Shown here: positions 46,379 to 55,463 of the stretch, one piece after another
Layout of the letters: every line of letters starts with the position of its first letter
Position numbering within the stretch: position 1 is the stretch's first letter
NCBI RefSeq assembly: GCF_007859765.1
Contig: NZ_SIHJ01000001.1
Coordinates: 744,767-808,766 of the forward strand
Source: Posidoniimonas corsicana
GTDB lineage: Bacteria > Planctomycetota > Planctomycetia > Pirellulales > Lacipirellulaceae
DNA: 64,000 nucleotides
Reading direction: 5' to 3'
Notes under the pieces: model-generated
Databases searched by the model: none
The model's input: only the letters and a program-made list of their open reading frames with translations
What the model was told of the DNA's origin: nothing
Made by a program: the position numbers and the translations under genes

Positions 46379-46591
46379 GTCGATTTCCAAGTGTGAATGT
46401 GGCTAAACGGGCCCGCACCGCTGCCACAGGCCGGCCCCAGAGGCTGATCAAGAAAGCGCCGTTCAACCCGCCACCCTCCGCCAAAGAATGCGGGAATTTT
46501 CTCGGTCTCGACAAGCTCGCAGCGTGCGAAGCGGCCGGCAGGCGAGTTCTGCCTACGCTAGAACGCGAGAAACGAGCCGTCGCGGCGGGCG

Positions 46592-47011
46592 TTACTCCGG
46601 CCTGGCGCTACCCGCCGCGGATCGGTCGGGGGGCTCACTCGGCTCGATCCCCGCCGAACGGAGGCCTGAGCGGTGCGCCGACACGCATACGCACAGGAAG
46701 ACCGCCTGCCCGCTCCACAGGAACACCGCGGCGACGCCCACCCCAACCCACAACCCGCGGACTGAGCTGGCCGCCGCGAACCCGACGATGGCAACCATCA
46801 CGCCCGCCGACGCGACAAACGTGAGCCGAGCCGCACGCGCGTCAGAAAACTCCAGCACCGCCTTGGCGAACAGGTAGACCAGCAGCGGCGCGAAGACCAC
46901 CAGCGACACGCCCATGCTCATCGAAGCGGTCGGGCCGACGTACTGGGCGAACGCCGCCGCGGGCGCGACCGCGGTCATCACCCCCAACAATTGCCGGATT
47001 GAGAACTGCAA
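46592..47011 (-). CDS. small membrane protein of unknown function
   Basis: This 139-residue protein has about four hydrophobic segments: one at residues 7-24, one at 33-51 (MGVSLVVFAPLLVYLFAKA), one at 65-80 and a longer one at 86-108. It has a charged C-terminus. The beginning MQFSIRQLLGVMTAVA is a pattern seen in many planctomycete small membrane proteins. It lies 30 bases downstream of cdsA on the same strand and may be the last gene of its operon. Confidence 0.7.
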   Translation of the reverse strand: MQFSIRQLLGVMTAVAPAAAFAQYVGPTASMSMGVSLVVFAPLLVYLFAKAVLEFSDARAARLTFVASAGVMVAIVGFAAASSVRGLWVGVGVAAVFLWSGQAVFLCVCVSAHRSGLRSAGIEPSEPPDRSAAGSARPE

Positions 47012-47041
47012 TCGTCTGGCCTCTCCACAAGGCGGGCGTGG

Positions 47042-48001
47042 CTAGATCGCGTCCAGCAGCCGGCGGCTGAAGTGGTAGAACACGGGCGCGGCGAAGCAGA
47101 GCGAGTCGATGCGGTCGAGCACGCCGCCGTGGCCTTCGATCAGGGTGCCGTAGTCGCGGACGCCGCGGTCGCGTTTGATGGCGCTCATGGTCATCGCGCC
47201 GGCGAAGCCCATCACCGAGATCAGCATCGACGTGATGCCGGCGTGCCAGAGCTGGTGGTAGGGGGCGAACGCGCCCAGCAGCATGCCCAGCAGGCCGGTC
47301 GTGGCGGCGCCGCCCAGGAAGCCCTCCCAGGTGCGGCTGCTGTTGATCTCCGGGGCGATGATGTTCTTGCCGTACAGCCGGCTCCACGCGAACTGCACCG
47401 CCTCGGAGAGGATCACCATGGTCACGAAGAAGAACAGCAGCCGGGCGGTGTCGCCCTGGTCGAGCGGGTCGAGCGCGCCCTCCTTCGACTTCAGGTACAA
47501 GAGCGCCGGCGCGAAGCTCAGGCAGTACACGCAGATCAACAGGCCGGACTGGATCTTCGCCACCCGCTCCAAAAACCGCCGCGGGTCGCCGGCGATCGCC
47601 ACCCGCAGCGGGATGAACAGGAACGCGTACACGGGGATGAACACGCTGTACAGCTTGTAGTTGTCGTAGGCGACCAGCACGTACTGCAGCGGCGCGAACA
47701 GGAAGAACACCCAGAACAGCGCGCGGTGGTCCGAGAGGCGGGTCGGCGTGAGCGTGATGAATTCGCGGAGCGCCCAGAAGCTGAGCCCGAAGAACACAAA
47801 CACGGTCAGCGGCCGGCTGAGGAACGCCACCGGCAGCAGGCAGCAGATAATCCACCACGCGCGCAGCCGCCCGTTGAACGCCTCGACCGCGGCGGGGTTG
47901 AGGCCCAGGTTCGGCTGCCGCTGCAGCACGCGGCCGATCAGCGTGGCGATGGCCAGCAGCGTGACCACGGTCGCGGCGAGGGCCCAGTTGTAGGGATCCA
48001 T
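47042..48001 (-). CDS. cdsA: phosphatidate cytidylyltransferase
   Basis: This 319-residue membrane enzyme makes CDP-diacylglycerol from phosphatidic acid and CTP, the branch point of phospholipid synthesis. The family signature near the C-terminus is present: SAIKRDRGVRDYGTLIEGHG then GVLDRIDSLCF. About eight hydrophobic segments are spread through the protein. It follows plsC on the same strand, and PlsC makes its substrate, but a hairpin repeat of 91 bases lies between the two genes. Confidence 0.95.
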   Translation of the reverse strand: MDPYNWALAATVVTLLAIATLIGRVLQRQPNLGLNPAAVEAFNGRLRAWWIICCLLPVAFLSRPLTVFVFFGLSFWALREFITLTPTRLSDHRALFWVFFLFAPLQYVLVAYDNYKLYSVFIPVYAFLFIPLRVAIAGDPRRFLERVAKIQSGLLICVYCLSFAPALLYLKSKEGALDPLDQGDTARLLFFFVTMVILSEAVQFAWSRLYGKNIIAPEINSSRTWEGFLGGAATTGLLGMLLGAFAPYHQLWHAGITSMLISVMGFAGAMTMSAIKRDRGVRDYGTLIEGHGGVLDRIDSLCFAAPVFYHFSRRLLDAI

Positions 48002-48041
48002 GGCTAGTTCAACTCTGACTCGTAGGTTTCAACCAACAGTC

Positions 48042-48132
48042 GATTGGGGATTGCAGATTTCGGATTGCGGATTCATTACGAGCAAAGTTCGCCCTGGTGC
48101 AATCCGAAATCCCCAATCCGAAATCCGCAATC
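48042..48132. repeat. hairpin-forming intergenic repeat
   Basis: Two 32-base arms (48042-48073 and 48101-48132) built from repeats of the unit GGATTTCGGATTGCGG are inverted copies of each other, matching at 26 of 32 positions, with a 27-base loop. The arms also carry internal direct repeats. It lies between plsC and cdsA. This is the look of a REP-like palindromic element rather than of a terminator, as no T-run follows. Confidence 0.75.
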
Positions 48133-48136
48133 TCCC

Positions 48137-48754
48137 TTATTCTTCGTCGACATCAAAGCGGCTCAGCTTCATCACGGCGTCACGGGCGCGGGCGAGGAAG
48201 TCGTTCTTGCCCTCGCCGTCCTCCAGCCACATCGGCGGGCCGAAGGTGCAGCTGGAGAGCAGCGGCACGGGCAGGTACTCGTCGCGCGGCAGCACGCGGT
48301 TCATGTTGTTCAGGTAGACCGGCACCAGCTCCAGGTCGGGGCGTTTCTTGGCGAGGTAATACAGCCCGCTCTTGAACTCGCCGACCCGCTCGCCCGACTG
48401 CCGCCCGCCCTCGGGGAACAGGATCACAGAGAACTCGTGCCCCATCTGGTCGAGCATCAGCTGCACCGGGCTTTGGTGCACCTTGATCGCCTTGCGGTCG
48501 ATCAGCATCGCGTTGTAGACCTTCGCCAGCCGGGGGCGGATCCAGCCCTTGCTCCAGTAGTCCTTGGCGGCGACCGGGCGGGTCAGGCGGCGGACCTTGT
48601 GGGGCAGGGCGGACCAGACCAGGATCACGTCGATGTGGCTGGTGTGGTTGGCGAAGTAGACCCGCTGGCAGGTGTCGGGCTGGCAGTCGACCCAGCGCAC
48701 GCTCACGCCGCTGAGGAAGCGTGCCAGCAAAGTGAGCGCAGTCTCGGTGATCAT
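48137..48754 (-). CDS. plsC: 1-acyl-sn-glycerol-3-phosphate acyltransferase
   Basis: This roughly 205-residue enzyme adds the second fatty acid to lysophosphatidic acid. The catalytic NHTSHID motif (HxxxxD) and the substrate motif LFPEGGRQSGERVGEFK are present, then LVPVYLNNMNRVLP. I used ATG 48754 (MITETALTLLARFLSG), because it gives a family-like N-terminus; a TTG at 48826 would add 24 Ala/Pro-rich residues. It precedes cdsA, and both work in phosphatidate and CDP-diacylglycerol synthesis. The adjacent polysaccharide cluster is also on the minus strand. Confidence 0.92.
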   Translation of the reverse strand: MITETALTLLARFLSGVSVRWVDCQPDTCQRVYFANHTSHIDVILVWSALPHKVRRLTRPVAAKDYWSKGWIRPRLAKVYNAMLIDRKAIKVHQSPVQLMLDQMGHEFSVILFPEGGRQSGERVGEFKSGLYYLAKKRPDLELVPVYLNNMNRVLPRDEYLPVPLLSSCTFGPPMWLEDGEGKNDFLARARDAVMKLSRFDVDEE

Positions 48755-48863
48755 CAGGGAGGGTCGCAGCGGCCGTGCCGTGACGGGCAGGGCCCAAACC
48801 GGCGCCGCCGCGGGGGCCGGCGCCAACAGAATACGGGCCGATCCGCGCCGGCCCGCTGTCCCT

Positions 48864-48869
48864 ATTATG
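48864..48869 (-). promoter_or_regulatory. candidate -10 element upstream of plsC
   Basis: CATAAT on the minus strand lies in the 132-base gap between the GT4 gene and plsC, about 110 bases before the chosen start. The -35 region is not well matched. Confidence 0.3.
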
Positions 48870-48886
48870 ACCGCTCGGAGCCCCGG

Positions 48887-50074
48887 CTACGAGTGGCTGT
48901 TTTGCAGCTCGAGAACGGGCTCTGGGGCGGCTACCCGGACCGGCTCGCGGCCCGTTTTCTGCTGCACCAGATCTTCCAGCAGCCCCTCGTACCCGCTGAC
49001 CATCGCCTGCAGCGACCAGTCCGACACGACCAGCTCGCGCCCAGCGGCGCCGAGCTGCTTGGCGTGCAGCGGGTTGTCCAGCAGTTCCAGCACGGCCGCG
49101 GCGAACGCGGCGGCGTCGCCGGCGGGGCAGAGGGCGCCGGTTTGGCCGGGGATGACGGTCTCGCCGACGGAGCCGACGTCGGTCGCCACGACGGGCTTGC
49201 CGCAGCTCATCGCCTCGAGGATCGACACCGGGTTGGCCTCGTTGTGCGAGGTCAGGGCGAGCACGTCGATCGCGCCGAGCACCTCCGGGATGTCGGCCCG
49301 CGAACCGAGGAATGTAACCGCGTCGTTCAGGTCGAGCCGCGCGCGGAGCGACTCCAGCTCGCCGCGGCGGGGGCCGTCGCCGATGATCAGGAAGCGGGCG
49401 TCGGAGATCTCGCCGCGCACCCGGCGGGCGGCCTCGAGGAACATCTCGTGGTTCTTCTCCGGCCGCAGCGCGGCCAGGATGCCGACCACCGGCGCCGTCG
49501 GCCCAACGCCGACGGCCGCCCTGGCGGCGACCGGGTCGGGCACGGGGGCGAAGCGGTCGGTATCGACGCCGTTGGGGATGACGTGGACCTTCTCGGCGGG
49601 GAAGCGCTCGCCCTCAACCAGGTGCACGCCGTGGGGCTTGGCGCAGGCGATGAACGCGTCGGTCAGCGGGGTGAGCATCCGGTTCAGCCGGCCGACGCCG
49701 TCGGGCCAGCCGGTGCTGTGCAGCGCGCTGGCCACCACCGGCACGCCGGCCAGCCGGGCGGCCAGCCGGCCCCAGAACATCTTGTCGCCGGCGCCCACGG
49801 TCACCACCGCATCCGCCTGGCGGGACCGCATCAGGTCAGACAGCCGGAAGAGCACGGCGGCGTCGTACTTGGACTTCAGCAGCCCAGAGTGCACCGGCAG
49901 CTCGCGGGCGATCTCTTCGCCCAGCGGGCCGGGTTCCTTGAGGCAGACGATCTCCGGTGCAAACCGCCGCCGGTCGAGGCCGCGGACAAGGTTGACCAGC
50001 AGCACCTCGGCGCCGCCGACCGGCATGCTGGTTTGCAGAAACATCACGCGGAGTGGACGGTCGTTCTCAATCAT
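48887..50074 (-). CDS. GT4-family glycosyltransferase
   Basis: This 395-residue cytoplasmic glycosyltransferase has a GT-B fold. The N-terminal half starts with LRVMFLQTSMPVGGAEVLLVNLV, and the C-terminal half shows PVVGILAALRPEKNHEMFLEA, LIIGDGPRRGELE and LTSHNEANPVSILEAMSCG, with the glutamates typical of family GT4. It probably adds a sugar to the lipid-linked repeat unit of an exopolysaccharide. Its ATG overlaps the stop of the flippase gene (ATGA), so the two are translationally coupled. Confidence 0.93.
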   Translation of the reverse strand: MIENDRPLRVMFLQTSMPVGGAEVLLVNLVRGLDRRRFAPEIVCLKEPGPLGEEIARELPVHSGLLKSKYDAAVLFRLSDLMRSRQADAVVTVGAGDKMFWGRLAARLAGVPVVASALHSTGWPDGVGRLNRMLTPLTDAFIACAKPHGVHLVEGERFPAEKVHVIPNGVDTDRFAPVPDPVAARAAVGVGPTAPVVGILAALRPEKNHEMFLEAARRVRGEISDARFLIIGDGPRRGELESLRARLDLNDAVTFLGSRADIPEVLGAIDVLALTSHNEANPVSILEAMSCGKPVVATDVGSVGETVIPGQTGALCPAGDAAAFAAAVLELLDNPLHAKQLGAAGRELVVSDWSLQAMVSGYEGLLEDLVQQKTGREPVRVAAPEPVLELQNSHS

Positions 50075-51519
50075 GACGCCACCGAGGGGTTGCGATGAAG
50101 GCGGTTAAACGGCGCCCGCGCCAGGTAGCCGCGCGCCACCGAGGTCAGCAGCCGCTTCTCCTGCGCGTCGACCAGCAGGTCGGTGAACAGCACGCCAACG
50201 CCCGCCGCCAGCAGCAGCGGGAGGGTGGTGGTCAGCCCGCCGGCCAGCGCGAGCGGGCTAAGACCGCAAATGAACAGGCCGGGCGACACCCGCATGCCGA
50301 CGCGGTGGTTGACCCACAGCTGGATAGCGAAGGCGATGAGCGTGGCGACCGCGGTCGCCACGACCGCGCCCAGCAGGCCCATCCGCGGCAGCAGCACCAG
50401 GTTCAGGCCGATGTTGGCAAGCAGGCCGGTGGCCAGCGGCCAGGCGGCGCGGCGTGACTTCTCCGCGCACCAGACGTACGTCTGCGACACCAGCAGCATG
50501 CCGAACCAGACGCAGGTGGCCAGCGTCCACGGCGCGACGGCGCGGCCGTAGGCGTAGCGGCCCTCCAGCACCCAGCCGAACAGCAGCGGGTTGCAGGCCA
50601 GCACCACGGCGCCGGCGGCCAGCATGACCAGCGGGGCAAGCTTGAGCGTGAGGTTCAGCTGGTCGGAGACCGCGCCGCGGCGGCCGGCCTCCCAGTCGTG
50701 GCTGAGGTGCGGCGTCATGGCGCCGACCAGCAGGTTGGCGATCGACACCAGCAGCATCGGCACCAGCGCGCTGGCGTGGTAGTTGCCAACCTGCGCAAGC
50801 GCCTCGTCGGCCGTGAAGGCGCCGCAGTGCACGATCATGTAGCGGTCAATCACGGCGAACAGGTTGCTGAGCAGGTTGGTCACCCAGACCCACACCGCAA
50901 ACCGCATCAACGGCGGCCAAAACTGCCGATGCGACAGGCCGGGCGCGGCGTCGGGCGCCGCCTCGGCTCGGAACGCGGACCAGGCCAGCACGCCGAGCGA
51001 GGTCGCCAGGCACCCCGCCCCGTAGGCCACGATCACGCTCAGCGCGTCCGCCCGCCAGAAACGGATCAGCGACAACGCGCCCGCCGCGAACAGCATGCTC
51101 TGGCAGAAGTACATCACCGAGACCACGCGGAACAACCGCAGGCCGGCGAACACTGCCTCCAGGAAGTGCATCAGGATCACCACGGCCAGGCATGCCGCGA
51201 CGGCCGTCATCATCAGCGTCTGGTTGGGCTCGCCGAACACCAGCCCGGCGAACTGCCCGCGGAACGCCAGCAGCGTCGCCACGGCGACCGCCGCGAGTCC
51301 GAACGTCCAAGCAGCGGTGCGGCGGAGGAACATCCACAGCATGCCGTCCTCACGGTACCGCGTCAGGTACCGCCCGAACGACCCCGGCAGCCCCAGCACG
51401 GCCAGCGGCGCGGCGAGCAGCAGGAACCCGTAGGCCATCTCCCAGTGCCCCAGCGACTCGGCGTCGAGCCAGCGGCAGAACAAGATTCCGCGTCCAAAGC
51501 CGACCGACCGCTGCACCAC
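50071..51519 (-). CDS. Wzx-type polysaccharide flippase, start uncertain
   Basis: This is a membrane protein of at least 482 residues with about twelve hydrophobic helices (AYGFLLLAAPLAVLGL, TFGLAAVAVATLLAF, VAACLAVVILMHFLEAVF and others), typical of the Wzx/MATE-like O-unit translocase family. No ATG, GTG or TTG precedes residue Val at 51519, yet the frame upstream encodes the rest of a first helix, LSSSILILLTVAVVQRSVGF. An ATT at 51606 that overlaps the stop of the deacetylase gene by one base, or an internal CTG, could be the real start. It lies between the deacetylase and GT4 genes. Confidence 0.85.
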   Translation of the reverse strand: MVQRSVGFGRGILFCRWLDAESLGHWEMAYGFLLLAAPLAVLGLPGSFGRYLTRYREDGMLWMFLRRTAAWTFGLAAVAVATLLAFRGQFAGLVFGEPNQTLMMTAVAACLAVVILMHFLEAVFAGLRLFRVVSVMYFCQSMLFAAGALSLIRFWRADALSVIVAYGAGCLATSLGVLAWSAFRAEAAPDAAPGLSHRQFWPPLMRFAVWVWVTNLLSNLFAVIDRYMIVHCGAFTADEALAQVGNYHASALVPMLLVSIANLLVGAMTPHLSHDWEAGRRGAVSDQLNLTLKLAPLVMLAAGAVVLACNPLLFGWVLEGRYAYGRAVAPWTLATCVWFGMLLVSQTYVWCAEKSRRAAWPLATGLLANIGLNLVLLPRMGLLGAVVATAVATLIAFAIQLWVNHRVGMRVSPGLFICGLSPLALAGGLTTTLPLLLAAGVGVLFTDLLVDAQEKRLLTSVARGYLARAPFNRLHRNPSVAS

Positions 51520-51601
51520 CGCGACGGTCAGCAGGATCAGGATGCTGGAGGAGAGCGTGTCCGGCCGCAGCGGGCCGCGTTTCGGTTTGTCCGTGGATGT
51601 G

Positions 51602-52474
51602 CTAATTGGGGGCCCCCGTCGTCGCCGGCGCGGCGCCCGCCTGGTAGTCGCCCGGGTCGAAGTCGTCGACCTCGAGCTTGCGCGGGTCGATCGTCAGCCA
51701 GTTCTTCAGCCGGATCAGCTCCGGGTCGGAGTGGATCCGGCGGATGTGGAACGCGTCGTCCCCCGGCCAGTTGTACGCGCCGTACGCGGAGCAGACGCCG
51801 CGGAAGCCGGCCTGGCGGGCGATGCGGAACGCGTGCGGGCTCATGTTGGCGTGCAGGCCGAACGGGAACGCGAAGTAGTCGATCGATCGGCCGAGCTTGT
51901 CCTCGAGGTCCGCCTTGGAGCCCGCGATCTCGTTGTGCAGCAGGCCCGGGTCGTGGATCCGCCCCAGGTCGGCGTGGCTCCGGGTGTGGGCGCCGATCTC
52001 GACGCCCGCGTCGGCCAGCGAGCGGATCTCCGCCAGCGAGTTGGGCCGCAATGCCACGCCGTTCTGGACGTCGTGGCCGAACGGCTGGCCGTTGAGCACG
52101 TGGTCGGTCGACACGAAGTAGGTGAACGGCAGCTTCTTCCGCAGCAGGAGCGGCAGGGCGAAGTCGCAGTTGTCGGCGTAGCCGTCGTCGAACGTGAGGC
52201 AGACCGACGGCCACTTGTTCTGACCCGCGGCGATGCGGCGCTGGGCCTCGGCAAGCGAGATCACGTCGTAGTGCTCGGCGACCCACTCGACCTGCTGCTC
52301 GAAGTCGCCGCACGACATGGTCCAGTCGTTCGGCGAGCTGTCGGCGACACGGTGGTAAAACAAGACCCTGATCGGCTCGAGCTGGTGCGCAGCCCGGTCA
52401 ACGGCCGCGCGGCGGCGGGCCGGCAACGACGCCATGTAGTAGCAACCGAGCAGCAGTTCTTTCCAGTACGGCAA
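51602..52474 (-). CDS. polysaccharide deacetylase
   Basis: This 290-residue protein is a carbohydrate esterase family 4 (NodB-type) deacetylase. The metal-binding and catalytic motif is VCLTFDDGYADNCDF, with the zinc histidines in GAHTRSHADLG, and a later ALRPNSLAEIRSLA segment. No signal peptide is visible, so it may act on a cytoplasmic or lipid-linked glycan, or be membrane-associated. It is in the polysaccharide cluster between the flippase and the acyltransferase-like gene. Deacetylases of this type are common in exosortase-linked exopolysaccharide loci. Confidence 0.93.
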   Translation of the reverse strand: MPYWKELLLGCYYMASLPARRRAAVDRAAHQLEPIRVLFYHRVADSSPNDWTMSCGDFEQQVEWVAEHYDVISLAEAQRRIAAGQNKWPSVCLTFDDGYADNCDFALPLLLRKKLPFTYFVSTDHVLNGQPFGHDVQNGVALRPNSLAEIRSLADAGVEIGAHTRSHADLGRIHDPGLLHNEIAGSKADLEDKLGRSIDYFAFPFGLHANMSPHAFRIARQAGFRGVCSAYGAYNWPGDDAFHIRRIHSDPELIRLKNWLTIDPRKLEVDDFDPGDYQAGAAPATTGAPN

Positions 52475-52503
52475 CGTGCTGAACCTTCGTGATGGTGGTG
52501 GAC

Positions 52504-53604
52504 TTACTTTCGGGCGCCCTGGAGCCCGCTCTTCAGCAGGCCCCGGAACGAGTCCGCGGCCCGGTTGGCCTGCGCCCGCAGCCTGGCCGAAGCGCGGGGC
52601 GCCGCGGCGCGGCGGCGGAGGGTGGGCTGTGGCTCGGCCCGCCAGTGGGCCTTGTAGGCCTCGTCGCCGCGGAGGAAGTCGAAGGTCGCGCGGCCTTGCT
52701 CCATGGCGTGCTTGAGCGTGGCGATGGTGGACAGGCGGCCCGGCTCGTCGTCCAGGCGGTCGGGGTCGACGCCGCCCTGGTAGGCGTAGATCGTGTCCGG
52801 GCCGGCGAAGTGGTACTCAACCGCGGCCGGCGCGCCCTGCAACTCCAGCCAGGAAATACGCAGCCGGTCTTTCGCCAGCAGCGTGCGGGCCAGCTCCTCG
52901 TGGAACGCGCTGAATCGGGCCGACGCGAAGCAGCCGGGCTCGCCCAGGCTGATCCGCCGCCGCTGGTGCAGGTCGACTAGGATCGGCCACGCCTGCTCAA
53001 GGTCGGCGGCGTTCTCTACGGGGCGCCAGGCGCACTCATCGGAATCGAGCACCCGCCGCTCCGCGCGGCGGAGCTGCTTGCGGTGGCTCTTCGACTGGCG
53101 GGCGAGGTACTCCTCCCAGTCGGCGGGCAGCTGGATGGTCCAGCAGGCGTCGTCCTGGTCGGCGCTGACGGCCGCTTCGCGGTGTTTGAGCTCGTCAAAC
53201 AGCGCACCGAGAACCGCGTCAGATTGGTCGCAGTGGTCCAGGTCGATCAGGTCCCAAGCGTCTGACTCGTCGATGAGCCAGTCGGCCAGTTCGCTAGCGA
53301 CCGCAGGCGTATCGGCTTCGCCGCACAGCACGCTCAGGTGGTCGGTGCAGACCTCACCGTCGCCGAGCCAGCGGACCACGCGGCCCGCACGGACGGAGTT
53401 CTCGATCCGCCACGGCGCCAGCCCAACAAGTGACTCGCCGTCCCAAACGGTCGGGACGAACGCCTCGCCGGCGGTCGCCTCGTAGTGCCGCAACCAACCA
53501 AGCAGCCAGTCCGGGCCCCGCATCGGCATGCCGGCGGCGAGCCGCTCCCAGTCGGGCGCGATCGATTGGAGTTCATCAACGCTAGTCAGCAGGCGGACAG
53601 TCAT
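52504..53604 (-). CDS. FemAB/CelD-like GNAT acyltransferase
   Basis: This 366-residue protein belongs to the Acetyltransf_6 group. It begins MTVRLLTSVDELQSIAPDWE and shows AFVPTVWDGESLVGLAPW, RISWLELQGAPAAVEYHF and YQGGVDPDRLDDEPGRLS, with the segment FDFLRGDEAYKAHW near the end. Members are found in bacterial cellulose and exopolysaccharide loci, where they are thought to transfer acyl groups to sugars. It begins the minus-strand part of the cluster. The start at ATG 53604 is supported by family-like sequence; the preceding 57 in-frame codons look non-coding. Confidence 0.87.
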   Translation of the reverse strand: MTVRLLTSVDELQSIAPDWERLAAGMPMRGPDWLLGWLRHYEATAGEAFVPTVWDGESLVGLAPWRIENSVRAGRVVRWLGDGEVCTDHLSVLCGEADTPAVASELADWLIDESDAWDLIDLDHCDQSDAVLGALFDELKHREAAVSADQDDACWTIQLPADWEEYLARQSKSHRKQLRRAERRVLDSDECAWRPVENAADLEQAWPILVDLHQRRRISLGEPGCFASARFSAFHEELARTLLAKDRLRISWLELQGAPAAVEYHFAGPDTIYAYQGGVDPDRLDDEPGRLSTIATLKHAMEQGRATFDFLRGDEAYKAHWRAEPQPTLRRRAAAPRASARLRAQANRAADSFRGLLKSGLQGARK

Positions 53605-53897
53605 TGGTTGGCACAGCGGAGGAGATAAGGGCGGCGGCGCGGGGACGCTTCTCAACCCACAACTCTGGCCTGCAAACGACCAGAAGCAAATCGCACGGCG
53701 AGATCCCGCGGGCGTGTTGCGTTTGGGGAACATGATGCCGCGCGGCGACACGCCGCCGGTGTGGCGGCTACGCAACGCCGTGCTGCGGCGGCCGGTTTGC
53801 CCCGGGTTTCAGCGGGGTCGGCAGGCTGGCGCCCCCTTTGCGTTGGTGACTGCCGAAGCTCATCGCGACCCGCCCGCCCATCGACGAGATAGCCTTG
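53605..53897. other. divergent promoter region of the polysaccharide cluster
   Basis: These 293 bases separate the minus-strand (acyltransferase to GT4) and plus-strand (Wzz onward) halves and must contain both promoters. I found no clear -35/-10 pair, dyad or repeat. AGATAGCC occurs just before the Wzz start as it does before ispG, but the -10 match is weak. Confidence 0.4.
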
Positions 53898-55415
53898 ATG
53901 AACAACCCTTCGCCCTCCTCGCTGACGCCCGCCGCCGTGTTCGACCTGCTCCGCAAGCACCGGTACCTGTGGATCGCCCCGGCGGTGGCCGGGTTCTGCC
54001 TGGCGGCGTTCTGCTCGGCCATGACGCCCCGCACCTGGTCGGCGCGGCAGGGCCTGATCGTCCGCAGCGAGGCGGCCGGCTACGCCAATCAGCGCCTCGG
54101 CAAGTTCACGGACCTGTCCGAGATGAAGACCGTCCAGGAAACGATGCTGGAGCTCGCCCGCAGCAACAGCGTGGTGACCGCCGTGCTAGACGAGGTTGGC
54201 CCCGCCAGCAGCTGGGCCTCGAACGAGTGGCCGTCGCGGGAAGACGTGGACAAGTTCCGCAAGCGTCTGAGCATCACCCCGCCCGGCGGCGCCGAGTTCG
54301 GCAACACCGAGGTGTTCTACATCTCGGTTGAGGACCACGACCCGCGTCGGGCGGAGCGGCTGGTGGCCGCCCTAGCCAACCAGCTCGAGAACCGCCTGCA
54401 GGGCCTGCGGGAAGAGCGGGCCGAGTCGATGGTCACCGAGCTGCAGCGGAGCGTGAAGCTGGCCGAGGAATCGCTCGCTGCCGAGGTCAATCGACTGGGC
54501 AGCTACGAGTCGGGCCTGGGTTCGCAGCTGAGTGAGCTCCGCAACCTGATCTCGCCCAATGGCAGCCAGAGCAGCATGGACCAGCAGGCGGCCGCGATCG
54601 AGCAGGAGCTCCGCGTTCTCGAGTCCAGCCGCCGCAAGAATGAGCAGCTACTGCTGACCCTGCAGACCGCCAACCAGAGCCCTGGCCGGCTCGAGGCCAC
54701 GCCCAGCAGCCTGCTGGTCGGCCAGCCGACGCTGCTGCGGCTGAAGGAGGGCCTGGTCGACGCCCAGATCCGGACCGCCGAGCTGCTCGGCTCCCGCTCG
54801 GCCGAGCACCCCATCGTGAAGGCCGCGATGGAAACCGAATCCAACCTCCGTGAGCAGATCAACCGCCAGGCGCCACAGGCGATCCGCGGCGTCGAGATGG
54901 AACTGGCCGTGAACGCGTCGCGTACGGCTTCGCTCCAGGAAAAACTCTCCGATCTGCACGCCTCGCAGTCGCAACTGGCGAACAAGCGGGCGGAGTACTC
55001 GCAGCTGCTGGCCAACGTTGACAACCAGTCGCGGGTGGTCGAGGAGGGCCGCAAGCAACTGTCGGACGCCATCGCCCACCGGGCCGGCTCGACCAGCGCC
55101 AGCGTGCTCGCCCGGATCGACAACGCCGAGGCGGGCCTGTACCCGACCGGCCCGGGACGGACCAGCATTGCCGCGGCCGGCGGGCTGTTCGGGCTGATCG
55201 GCGGCCTGGGCGCCGTGTTCTTCTTCCACGGGCCGCGTCCGACGCCCGCTTCGCCGGGCGCCGTGGGTCCGACGGGACCGAGCCCCGCGCCCGCCCCGCA
55301 GGCCGCCGCCACCCGCCCCTGCGCCGCGGCCCGGCCGGCGGGCGCCACGCCCGTTGTGGCGACCGTCACACAGGACGCGGCCCTGACCGGCGGCTCGATC
55401 TTCGTCGCAAGCTAG
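53898..55415 (+). CDS. Wzz-type chain-length determinant/coiled-coil protein
   Basis: This 505-residue inner-membrane protein has one helix near residue 30 (YLWIAPAVAGFCLAAFCSAM), a long coiled coil (about residues 160-390, rich in Gln, Glu, Ala and Leu) and a second membrane helix (SIAAAGGLFGLIGGLGAVFFF). It ends in a proline-rich tail of about 50 residues. This is the layout of Wzz and GumC-like proteins that set polysaccharide length. There is no tyrosine-kinase domain. The start ATG at 53898 directly follows a TTG in frame. It is the first plus-strand gene of the cluster. Confidence 0.88.
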   Translation: MNNPSPSSLTPAAVFDLLRKHRYLWIAPAVAGFCLAAFCSAMTPRTWSARQGLIVRSEAAGYANQRLGKFTDLSEMKTVQETMLELARSNSVVTAVLDEVGPASSWASNEWPSREDVDKFRKRLSITPPGGAEFGNTEVFYISVEDHDPRRAERLVAALANQLENRLQGLREERAESMVTELQRSVKLAEESLAAEVNRLGSYESGLGSQLSELRNLISPNGSQSSMDQQAAAIEQELRVLESSRRKNEQLLLTLQTANQSPGRLEATPSSLLVGQPTLLRLKEGLVDAQIRTAELLGSRSAEHPIVKAAMETESNLREQINRQAPQAIRGVEMELAVNASRTASLQEKLSDLHASQSQLANKRAEYSQLLANVDNQSRVVEEGRKQLSDAIAHRAGSTSASVLARIDNAEAGLYPTGPGRTSIAAAGGLFGLIGGLGAVFFFHGPRPTPASPGAVGPTGPSPAPAPQAAATRPCAAARPAGATPVVATVTQDAALTGGSIFVAS

Positions 55416-55463
55416 GCTTGGATTGCCCCCTGTTCCACCGCCGCAGCCCCTGCAACCGTCGCA

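Noticed and set aside
48044-50098. 684-codon plus-strand frame opposite plsC and the GT4 gene
   Set aside because: It runs across two well-supported minus-strand genes and the hairpin repeat, so it is an artefact of high GC content.
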